A DNA stretch of 64,000 nucleotides from SSSZ01 sp016790965 (GTDB lineage Bacteria > Pseudomonadota > Gammaproteobacteria > Burkholderiales > Rhodocyclaceae): positions 25,814 through 89,813 of the forward strand of contig JAEUNZ010000026.1 in the NCBI GenBank assembly GCA_016790965.1. The letters run 5' to 3'. The notes below the pieces were generated by a model that did no database searches, was not told the DNA's origin, and worked only from the letters and a program-made list of their open reading frames with translations. Below, in pieces: positions 57,063-64,000 of this stretch. Positions within the stretch are counted from its first letter, which is position 1. Each line of letters begins with the position of its first letter. Position numbers and translations under genes: made by a program.

Positions 57063-60000
57063 TCAGAGCAGCAGCCAGTGGTCGGCGGCGCTCAATTGGG
57101 CAACGGAAACGCCCTGCAGCGTGATCGAATCATCCCCGGCGTGGATGACGGCGCTGCCGCCGCCGTCGGTGTGGGCCAGCACCTCGGCGCGGGAGGCGAA
57201 GCCCAGGCCCCGCAGGTCCAGGGTGTCGTGGCGGGCGAGGGTTCCCAGGTTGAAGTCGATGATGCGGTCTTCGCCGAAGTCGGGGCCGAAGACGAAATGA
57301 TCATCCCCGCCGCCGCCGATGAGCAGATCGTCGTCGCGCCCTCCCACCAGCACGTCGTTGCCGGCACCGCCCAGGAGCTTGTCGTTGCCGTCCCGACCTT
57401 CCAGGCGATTGGCGCCCGCGCCCCCCACCAGATAGTCGTCGCCGCTGCCGCCGATGACATTCTCGATGGAACGCAGGTTGGCGACGCCATAGTCCAGGCC
57501 CACCAGGCGCCCCACCTGAAGATTGACCATGACCGGACTGGCAAAGCCCGAGAGGTCGAGGGTGTCGTTGCCGCTACCGCCGCTCAGGGCGTGGTAGATG
57601 TCGCCCCGGGGGGTGGGGTCGACCACCAGGGTATCGTCGCCGGAACCGGTATCTACATTGGCATTGCTGCGGTCCACGATGACCATGTCGGCGCTGGCGG
57701 TTCCTCGCACCACCGCTTGGCCGCTCAGGGCCACGATGGGGTTGTAGACCTGGAGGTCCGCCCCATCCGCAACCTGGGCTGTGCCGTCGCTCACTTGGTA
57801 GGAAAGCGCGGCGGCGCCCACGAAGCCGGTAGCCGGGGTGAACAGCCAGGTGCCGTTGCCCTGGTCGCTCAGGCTGCCACTGCCCGCGGTGACGGAGAGG
57901 CCGAGGACATCGAGGGTGTCGCCCCAATCGGCGTCGCTGGCATTGGCCAGCAACTGCTCGCGGGTGATGAGCACCGCGCCGCTGCCCGTGGCGCTGCCCA
58001 GGTCGACGCGGCCGGCCACGGTCGGCCCGTCGTTGCTGCCCAGGACGGTGAGGGCGAGGTTGGCCTGGGCCGTGAGTCCGGCTTCGTCGGCGGCGAGGTA
58101 GCTCACCGTGACCAGGGCCGACTCCCCTTGGCGCAGGGCGTCGAACAGGGTCCCCGGCGCAAAGGCGATCTGGTTGCCGGCCAGGGAGAAGGCGGCGCCG
58201 GCGTTCAGGCCATCGATGGCCGTGTTGCTGCTGCTCACGGTCACCGTGCCCAGGGAGGCCAGGTGCAGGGTGTCGCCGGTGTCCGGGTCGCTGTCGTTGG
58301 CCAGGACATTGACCTGGCGGGCCTCGTTTTCCCCGGCACTGGCGGTGTCCCCCACCGCGACGGGGGCGGCGTTGGAGTTGGGGTCAGGGATGTCCGTCTG
58401 GTCGGTGCGGCGGCTGAAATCCCAGGAAAAGACGTGGGGATCGCCCCTGCGGCCCTCTTCGAGTTCCCAGGTGGTCAGGTGAATCTGGCGGAAGTCGAAG
58501 GCGAAATCCTCGCCGTCCTGATTGCCCTGGACCTGGGAGATCAGCACATCGCCGAGCTTGAGGTCGAAGACCGTCTGCCCCCGTTCGCCACCGCTTACGC
58601 CTACCAGGCGGATGGAGCGGATGACTTCGCCGCCGGCGGCGTGTTCCAGCAGCGCCGCCAGATCGCCGCCCGTGGCGAAGCGGATGGCCAGCGGCGAGAC
58701 TTCGGCATCGAATCTGGTAAAGGCCCCGGTTTCCGTATTGTTGCCGATGGAGATGGCGTAGTCCTCGACGTCGAAGGCGCCTTGGAAACCCCGGACGGTC
58801 GAATCGCCGATCAGGCCGTCGATGTAGAGGAAGAAGCGTTCACCGCCCCCGCCGGTGGTGCCGCTCGTCGGGATCTCGGGCAGGTCGATGGCGCCGCCCG
58901 TCTCTCCAGTCTCAATGTTCCAATTAAAGGTGGTGGGCGAAGCGAGGCTGCCGTCGGAGCGCTCGTTCCGGGTGGTGAGGCTGAAGCCGTAATAGGCGAA
59001 TTCCAGGGAGTCGTTGCCGCCGAGCGTGTCATTCACCGCGGCTACCGTTGCTTCGGCCAGGCGCAGGTCGTAGGTGATTTCCGGCCTGTCGCCGCTGGTG
59101 ACGCCGATGAGACGCACGCTGTGGATCAGTTCGCCGGAGGCGGTGTCGTGCAGGAGTTGCGTCAGGCCGTCGTCCAGGGACAGGCTGACGCTGAGATTGG
59201 AGAAATCGGGGCGGCCGCGGCCGGCAGATCCCCCGATCCCGGTGTCGGTGACCAGATCGACGTTGAACTGATGGGATTCCACCTCAAAGGCGCCGCGGGC
59301 GAAGTCCAGATTCACCCCGCCGTCGATGCCCTCCAACAGCAGGTAGAACCGGGTTGCAGCACCGCCGGTTTCGGATCCCGAGGGAGTGGCTTGACTCACC
59401 GACGCGTCCGTTTCGCCGGTGGTGAGATCCCAGGAGAAGGTATGGGGGACGCTCAGGTTGCCCTTGGTGTCGATATCGTGGGTGGTGAGGACCAGTCTTT
59501 CATAGGCGAAGCTAACGCTGTCCGCGCCATCCGTCTCCCGCAGCGTGCTGATGTGAGCGTCCCCCAGGTGCAGTTCGAAAGTCCTCAGGGGGGCACCGCC
59601 GGAACCCGAACTCCGTACCCCGACGAGACTGACGGATTCGATCGGCCGCCCCTCGGTGATTTGGCTCAGAAGCGTGGTGAGACCATCGCCCAGGGAAAGC
59701 TCGACCTCCAGGTCGCTGAAATCCGGTCGGCCGACGCGCCCCTGCAGGTGGGCGATCTCGACGCCCAGGTTGTAGCCGTCGATTTCGAAGGCGCCCTCGA
59801 AACCCCGCACCTTCGAACCGCCATTGACGTCCTGAACCAACAGGAAGAATTGGTCGGCGGCTCCCCCCGTGCCCTTCCCCGGGATGTCCGGTTTGGTGAT
59901 GGCGGTGTCACCGGGATGGTCGCCGACCACATCCCAGTTGAACTCGTGGGGTGCGCTCAAGTTCCCGTCGGGTTTGACGTCCCAGGTCTTAAGGAGGATC

Positions 60001-61376
60001 TGGCCGAAATCAAAGGCGAGAGTGTCGCCGTCCGAGGATTCCTTGATTTCCGTGATATGGACGTTGCCCAGGCTCAGATCGTAGCTGGTTTGCCTTGCTC
60101 CGTCGTTTTCGACGACCCCCACCAGGCGCACGGAGCGCAGAAGCTCGCCTTGTGCGGCAGTGCCCAGCAGGGGGCTGAGGCCTTCGGTCAGGTCGAGATC
60201 GACCCTCAGGCTGGAAAAATCGGTGGGGCCGGCGACGATGTTGCCTTCCGTATCGAAGCTTACCGGGGTATTGAGGGCCAACTGGTGGGCGTCGATCTCG
60301 AAGGCGCCTTCGAAACCCTTGGCCGTCGAATCGCCGCGTATCCCGTCGATATAGAGGAAATAGCGCTCCGCTTCGCCGCCCGTCTCGCGGCTGCTCGGGG
60401 TGACGTCGGGGATGCCGCTCTCGGGGACGTTCCAGGAAAAGACCGCGTCGTTTCCGCCAGCCTTGGAATCGTTGTTTCCGGTAGTGGTGAGTTCCAGGGC
60501 CTCGAAAGCGAACTCGAGGGAGGCCGAATTACCCCCTTGCTCGAAGGTGGTGATGACCACGCCGCCCAGGTGTAGGTCGTACTGAGGGGTGAGGGTTCTC
60601 CCATCGTCGCTCATGCCGACCAGGCGGACGGCGCGGATGGTATGGCCGGCCGCTGCGTTGGTGAACAGGCCGGTCAGGCCGTCGCTGATCTCCAGGTTCA
60701 CGGCGAGGGATGCCGTTCCCCCGGCGCCTTCCCCGTGGGTAACGGCGGCCAGTTCCTCCAGGGTGGCGGAAAGGCTGTAATCGGTGATTTCGAAAGCCCT
60801 TTCCGCACCCCGGGCGGTGGAGCCGCCGTTGAGGCCTTCGACGAAGAGGAAGAACTTGGTGGGGTGCCCCCCCGGGGTGCCCTCCCCGCCCGCGGTGTCC
60901 GGCTTGGGGATCTCGGCGGCCAGCGGCTGCTGTTCGACGAGATCCCAGGAAAAGCTGTGCTCCTGGCCCCGCCTGCCGTCTGCCAGAACGTCCCAGACGC
61001 TGACGCTGATGGCCTTGAAATCCAGGCTGAGTTGGTCGGCCTCGATGCCGTCCTCCACCTTGCTGACGACCGCGTCCCCCAGCCGCAACTCAAAAGCGAT
61101 CTCCGGACGATCGCCTTCGGTCACGCCCACCAGTCGGACGGGCCCGAGCGGCATGCCGTTGAGGGCCGAATCCAGTAGCTGCGTCAGGCCGGCGTTCAGA
61201 TCCAGGGAAAGGTCGAGGGGCGAAAAATCGGCGTCGATGATCTCCCGTTCCCCCCGCAGGAGCGTGATGAGACTGTCGATCTGGTAGTCGAAGACCTGAA
61301 CGCCGTCGAAGGCGCCTTCGACGCCCTTGGCCGCCGATCCCCCGTCGATGCCGTCAATCTGCAGAAAGTAATTCAT
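57063..61376 (-). CDS. Giant secreted protein: six Hcp-like domains, cadherin-like domains, RTX C-terminus
   Basis: A 1437-residue acidic protein. Six repeats of about 156-172 residues (starting near residues 1, 172, 337, 508, 675 and 847) each follow one pattern: FFLYIDGIxGDSTxKGFEGA, then DFSxLxVxLxLxxGLxxLL, then IRSVRLVGV, then YDLxLGxVxIT, ending in HxFSWDL. This is the order of strands and motifs of the type VI tube protein Hcp (PF05638). Two cadherin/VCBS-like domains (about 1003-1116 and 1117-1212) and an RTX block (about 1220-1372, GGSGDDYLVGGAGANRLEGR style nonapeptides) follow, with an uncleaved C-terminal secretion-type tail. No signal peptide. Export by a type I system is inferred; its genes are not here. 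Confidence 0.85.
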   Translation of the reverse strand: MNYFLQIDGIDGGSAAKGVEGAFDGVQVFDYQIDSLITLLRGEREIIDADFSPLDLSLDLNAGLTQLLDSALNGMPLGPVRLVGVTEGDRPEIAFELRLGDAVVSKVEDGIEADQLSLDFKAISVSVWDVLADGRRGQEHSFSWDLVEQQPLAAEIPKPDTAGGEGTPGGHPTKFFLFVEGLNGGSTARGAERAFEITDYSLSATLEELAAVTHGEGAGGTASLAVNLEISDGLTGLFTNAAAGHTIRAVRLVGMSDDGRTLTPQYDLHLGGVVITTFEQGGNSASLEFAFEALELTTTGNNDSKAGGNDAVFSWNVPESGIPDVTPSSRETGGEAERYFLYIDGIRGDSTAKGFEGAFEIDAHQLALNTPVSFDTEGNIVAGPTDFSSLRVDLDLTEGLSPLLGTAAQGELLRSVRLVGVVENDGARQTSYDLSLGNVHITEIKESSDGDTLAFDFGQILLKTWDVKPDGNLSAPHEFNWDVVGDHPGDTAITKPDIPGKGTGGAADQFFLLVQDVNGGSKVRGFEGAFEIDGYNLGVEIAHLQGRVGRPDFSDLEVELSLGDGLTTLLSQITEGRPIESVSLVGVRSSGSGGAPLRTFELHLGDAHISTLRETDGADSVSFAYERLVLTTHDIDTKGNLSVPHTFSWDLTTGETDASVSQATPSGSETGGAATRFYLLLEGIDGGVNLDFARGAFEVESHQFNVDLVTDTGIGGSAGRGRPDFSNLSVSLSLDDGLTQLLHDTASGELIHSVRLIGVTSGDRPEITYDLRLAEATVAAVNDTLGGNDSLEFAYYGFSLTTRNERSDGSLASPTTFNWNIETGETGGAIDLPEIPTSGTTGGGGERFFLYIDGLIGDSTVRGFQGAFDVEDYAISIGNNTETGAFTRFDAEVSPLAIRFATGGDLAALLEHAAGGEVIRSIRLVGVSGGERGQTVFDLKLGDVLISQVQGNQDGEDFAFDFRQIHLTTWELEEGRRGDPHVFSWDFSRRTDQTDIPDPNSNAAPVAVGDTASAGENEARQVNVLANDSDPDTGDTLHLASLGTVTVSSSNTAIDGLNAGAAFSLAGNQIAFAPGTLFDALRQGESALVTVSYLAADEAGLTAQANLALTVLGSNDGPTVAGRVDLGSATGSGAVLITREQLLANASDADWGDTLDVLGLSVTAGSGSLSDQGNGTWLFTPATGFVGAAALSYQVSDGTAQVADGADLQVYNPIVALSGQAVVRGTASADMVIVDRSNANVDTGSGDDTLVVDPTPRGDIYHALSGGSGNDTLDLSGFASPVMVNLQVGRLVGLDYGVANLRSIENVIGGSGDDYLVGGAGANRLEGRDGNDKLLGGAGNDVLVGGRDDDLLIGGGGDDHFVFGPDFGEDRIIDFNLGTLARHDTLDLRGLGFASRAEVLAHTDGGGSAVIHAGDDSITLQGVSVAQLSAADHWLLL
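58371..61376 (-). repeat. Six tandem Hcp-like repeat units within the giant gene
   Basis: Unit boundaries in DNA, 5' to 3' on the minus strand: 61376-60864, 60863-60369, 60368-59856, 59855-59355, 59354-58839, 58838-58371. Units share the protein pattern but differ at many positions, so they are old duplications and not a recent tandem amplification. Units 3 and 6 are the most alike at their starts (YIDGIRGDSTAKGFEGAFEI and YIDGLIGDSTVRGFQGAFDV). Unit 5 is atypical: the GDST piece becomes GGVNLDFARGAF. Short Gly/Thr/Pro linkers such as SGSETGGA separate the units. Confidence 0.8.
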
Positions 61377-61468
61377 GGCGAGCGCTCCGTTCTTGCTTGT
61401 TATGGGGGCACCGGGATCGTGCCGCGAGGATGAGGCTGAGAGAAAGCAAGTTCCGTTCTGGTTCCCGC

Positions 61469-61492
61469 AAAAAAACCCGCCGTCCCAGGCGG
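61469..61492 (-). terminator. Intrinsic terminator after the DUF4197 gene
   Basis: On the minus strand: CCGCC (61492-61488), loop TGGGAC, GGCGG (61481-61477), then G and TTTTTTT (61475-61469). It separates the DUF4197 gene from the Hcp-repeat gene, which must have its own promoter in the ~90 bases before 61376. Confidence 0.8.
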
Positions 61493-61587
61493 AGTGGGGC
61501 GTGGCGGGATTGCGGAGGGAGGCCGGGCCTCGCCCGGCGGGCCGGGAGTGTCAGGAAATCCGACACCCCCTACCAATGGCGCTGCGC

Positions 61588-62274
61588 TCAGTTGAGGGAG
61601 GAGAACACCTTCTTGAGCATATCGCTACCGGCGCCCAGGGGATTGGCGCGGATGCTCTTCTCCTTTTCGGCGATCATCAGGAAGAGGCCGTCCATGGCCT
61701 TCTCGGTGACATAGTTGTCGAGGTCGGCGTCCTTCTTGTCGATGAGGCCCAGGCTGGCGCCCTTCTTGGCGAACTTGTTGTACTTCTTGGCCAGATCGAC
61801 CTTTTGGGTGGCGTCCTTGACGATGGGCAGGAATTCCACCGCCAGCTTGTCCGAGGTGGTCTTGCGGAAGAACTGGGTCACCGAGTCTTCGCCGCCGGTG
61901 AGGATGCCCTTGGCGTCCTGCACGCTCATGCTCTTGATGGCATTGACCAGAATGGGCTTGGCCTTGACCACGGCCTTTTCGGCCGCCCGGTTCATGGTGA
62001 GGACCAGTTCGTCGGCCTGCTTGCCCATGCCCAGGGCGCGCAGACCCTTCTCGATGGTTTCCAGGGATTCGGGCAGGGGAATCTTGACCTTCTTGTTGCC
62101 GAAGAAGCCGTTTTCCTTGCCCAGGCTGGTGACGGCAAATTCTGCGCCGGTGCTCAGGGCCTCCTTGAGGCCGGAATTGGCCTCGCCGGAAGTGAGGTCC
62201 GCCAGGCTTCCCGCCTGGGCGACGTTGAGCAGGGTGGCGAAGAGGGCGGCGGCGGCAAGACGGATGAGGCGCAT
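61588..62274 (-). CDS. DUF4197 exported protein
   Basis: A 228-residue protein with signal peptide LIRLAAAALFATLLNVAQAG. The mature part is helical with KEALSTGAEFAVTSLGKENG, KIPLPESLETIEKGLRALG and LDNYVTEKAMDGLFLMIAEK, the signature of DUF4197 (PF13852). The family is widespread in proteobacteria and its function is unknown. The start at 62274 has AGGAGAT upstream on the minus strand. It is a single-gene unit with a terminator behind it and is divergent from the acetyl-CoA hydrolase gene. Confidence 0.88.
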   Translation of the reverse strand: MRLIRLAAAALFATLLNVAQAGSLADLTSGEANSGLKEALSTGAEFAVTSLGKENGFFGNKKVKIPLPESLETIEKGLRALGMGKQADELVLTMNRAAEKAVVKAKPILVNAIKSMSVQDAKGILTGGEDSVTQFFRKTTSDKLAVEFLPIVKDATQKVDLAKKYNKFAKKGASLGLIDKKDADLDNYVTEKAMDGLFLMIAEKEKSIRANPLGAGSDMLKKVFSSLN

Positions 62275-62383
62275 GGGGAATCTCCTGGGACAAACGGTGT
62301 TGAAGGTGTAGGCAATGCAGTCGTCAATATAAGCCAAAGCGCCTTCTTGGTGCGTGGCTGGGCATCTACGCAGAAAGCTGAGT

Positions 62384-62412
62384 TTGACAGGGCGCCGGGG
62401 GGGTTCGATACT
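62384..62412 (+). promoter_or_regulatory. Sigma-70 promoter for the acetyl-CoA hydrolase gene
   Basis: TTGACA at 62384-62389 (perfect), a 17-base spacer, and GATACT at 62407-62412 (four of six). It lies 52 bases before the ATG at 62465. Confidence 0.6.
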
Positions 62413-62464
62413 GGGCCCCTGTCTGATGCAGGGGACAGCACAAGGGAAAACCAGGGGGCACGCG

Positions 62465-63760
62465 ATGAAACTCTTGCATGAATACCAGGAAAAGCGCCGC
62501 CTGGCGGAAGAAGCGGTTCGCCTGGTGCGCAACGGCCAGACCATCGTCGTCCCCACCGGCGTGGGCGAACCCCCCACCCTGTTGGCTGCCTTGGCGGCCC
62601 AGCGCAGGGAATTCCTCGGGGTCACCGTCGCCCAGCTCCTGCCCCTGCGCAAGTTCGACTACTTCGACCCGGCCACCGTGGAGCACGTGAGGCACCTCTC
62701 CTACTTCTTCAGCGCCGCCACCCGCGGTGGCGGCCAAGAGGGCTGGATCGACTACGTCCCCGCCTATTTCTCCGAACTGCCCATGCTCCTGGACCGGGAA
62801 CTGCTTGCCGCCGACGTGGTGTTTACCATGGCTTCGCCCATGGATCAGCACGGCTATTTTTCCCTTTCCCTGGCGGCCGACTACACCATGGCCGCCATTC
62901 GCCGCGCCAGGACGGTGGTGCTCGAGGTCAATCCCAACGTGCCCTTCGCCCACGGCAATTGCCATGTCCATCTTTCCCAGGTGGCCGCCTTGGTGGAAAG
63001 CGACGAGCCCATCCTCGAAGTGGGTCTGCCGCCGGTTGGCCCTGTCCAGCAGGCCATCGGCAAGTACGTTGCCGACCTCATCCCCGACGGTGCCACGCTC
63101 CAGATCGGCTACGGCAGCATCCCCGACGCCGTGGTGATCCAACTCGCCGGCAAGCGCGACCTCGGCATCCACACCGAGATGATCGGCAGCGGCATCATGA
63201 CCCTGGTGGAAAACGGCGTGGTCACCAACCAGCGCAAGAACTGCCACCGAGGCAAGATGCTGGCCAGCTTCGCCCTCGGCGACCGCAAGCTCTATCGCTT
63301 CATGCACCGCAACCCGGCCCTGGAAATGCACCCGGTGGATTTCACCAACGACCCCTACCTCGCCGGCCAGAACGACAATCTCATGGCCATCAACGGCACC
63401 ATGCAGATCGACCTGGTGGGCCAGTGCGGCTCCGAAACCCACGGTTTCCTGCCGTACTCGGGCACCGGCGGCCAGACCGACTTCGTGCGGGCCGCCAATC
63501 GCTCCAGGGGCGGCAAGGCCTTCATCGTCCTGCCCTCCACGGCCAAGGAAGACAGCGTATCGCGCATCGTCCCCACCCTCTCCACCGGCACCCACGTCAC
63601 CACGGGCAAGAACGACATCAGCTATGTGGTGACCGAATACGGCGTCGCCCAACTGCGCGGCAAGACCGCCAAACAGCGCGCCGAAGCCCTGATCGGCATC
63701 GCCCACCCCGACTTCCGCGGCGAGTTGCGGGCAGAGGCGAAGAAGATGCATCTGCTGTAG
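62465..63760 (+). CDS. Acetyl-CoA hydrolase/transferase family protein
   Basis: A 431-residue cytoplasmic enzyme of the class I CoA-transferase superfamily (acetyl-CoA hydrolase, 4-hydroxybutyrate CoA-transferase or related). The N-terminal half begins HEYQEKRRLAEEAVRLVRNG and has VVPTGVGEPPTLLAAL. The C-terminal half has QIGYGSIPDAVVIQLAG and the glutamate in DLGIHTEMIGSG that forms the acyl-CoA intermediate in the family. GQCGSETHGFLPYSGTGGQTDFVRAA is split across the CoA-binding region. The N-terminal ~40 residues of an alternative upstream start (62354) would fall over the promoter, so 62465 is preferred. The acyl substrate is not predictable from sequence alone. Confidence 0.88.
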   Translation: MKLLHEYQEKRRLAEEAVRLVRNGQTIVVPTGVGEPPTLLAALAAQRREFLGVTVAQLLPLRKFDYFDPATVEHVRHLSYFFSAATRGGGQEGWIDYVPAYFSELPMLLDRELLAADVVFTMASPMDQHGYFSLSLAADYTMAAIRRARTVVLEVNPNVPFAHGNCHVHLSQVAALVESDEPILEVGLPPVGPVQQAIGKYVADLIPDGATLQIGYGSIPDAVVIQLAGKRDLGIHTEMIGSGIMTLVENGVVTNQRKNCHRGKMLASFALGDRKLYRFMHRNPALEMHPVDFTNDPYLAGQNDNLMAINGTMQIDLVGQCGSETHGFLPYSGTGGQTDFVRAANRSRGGKAFIVLPSTAKEDSVSRIVPTLSTGTHVTTGKNDISYVVTEYGVAQLRGKTAKQRAEALIGIAHPDFRGELRAEAKKMHLL

Positions 63761-64000
63761 GGACGACTTTTAGGGTCATGGCGTTTTCCGCGCTGGCAGG
63801 GGCAGCCGGAACGGGCCGGAGGAGTCGGGTATGCGGTTTGCCGGTTGTCTGTAAGGCGTCTACCGGCCAATACCCGACGGTTCAGCATTCCAACAAGCTG
63901 ACATTGAAGAGGCTGCTGTGTGCATTAAACCGCCATCCATATAAACATTGATGAACTGAGGCGTGAAGGCTGTTATCGCAACACTGGCGTTTGGTTAAAC
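63761..64000. other. Gene-free right edge, with a large imperfect palindrome
   Basis: No gene recognised in the last 240 bases. 63824-63878 forms an imperfect inverted repeat: GTCGGGTAT/ATACCCGAC outside and GCCGGT/ACCGGC inside. The last 100 bases are more AT-rich than the rest of the window. What lies beyond is not visible. Confidence 0.4.

Overview
The window is high-GC, densely coded chromosomal DNA from a betaproteobacterium, most likely a member of the Rhodocyclales (Azonexaceae/Rhodocyclaceae type). The reasons are the gene neighbourhoods (PBP1A divergent from pilMNOPQ-aroK-aroB followed by gltBD; hslVU; lptM-lysA divergent from cyaY), the codon use and the frequent 1-14 base gene overlaps. 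This placement is inferred from gene order and protein similarity, not from a marker gene. I see no rRNA, tRNA, CRISPR array, complete insertion sequence or prophage.

Layout. 1-2 kb: a YfiR/YfiN-like c-di-GMP module, then an rRNA methyltransferase. 3.2-7.4 kb: a zinc/manganese-type ABC uptake operon with its own outer-membrane protein. 7.4-11.5 kb: a STAS protein, hslVU and an AEC transporter. 11.5-17.5 kb (minus strand): lptM-lysA-RND adaptor-RND pump-hslR in one overlapping run, with cyaY divergent. 17.9-20.2 kb: PBP1A. 20.3-33.5 kb: type IV pilus assembly (pilMNOPQ), aroK-aroB and glutamate synthase gltB-gltD. 33.5-38.3 kb: a membrane-anchored winged-helix protein, glmU, a small membrane protein and an EF-G paralogue. 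38.3-44.1 kb: an AraC-type regulator divergent from a two-subunit molybdenum hydroxylase with XdhC and a molybdopterin nucleotidyltransferase. 44.3-45.5 kb: AcpH and a SprA-type putative metalloprotease. 45.9-52.1 kb: a CusFCBA copper/silver efflux operon. 52.6-57 kb: a CBS protein and a YnbCD-like lipid/phosphatase pair. 57-61.4 kb: a 1437-residue repeat protein. 61.6-63.8 kb: a DUF4197 protein and an acetyl-CoA hydrolase/transferase.

Two things stand out. (1) The 1437-residue protein at 57063-61376 reads as six tandem Hcp-like domains (the type VI secretion tube fold), then two cadherin-like domains and an RTX calcium-binding C-terminus, so it looks like a type I secreted or surface protein built from Hcp modules. 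(2) Two operons, gltB|gltD and the hydroxylase large subunit|xdhC, are interrupted by related structured spacers. Both carry GGAGGG-N6-CTGCAT-N6'-CCCG hairpins whose stems differ but still pair, both end in a Shine-Dalgarno just before the next start codon, and both are flanked by direct repeats of the upstream gene's end. Removing the spacer would restore a tightly coupled junction. A third, unrelated spacer interrupts the hydroxylase operon between its two subunit genes.
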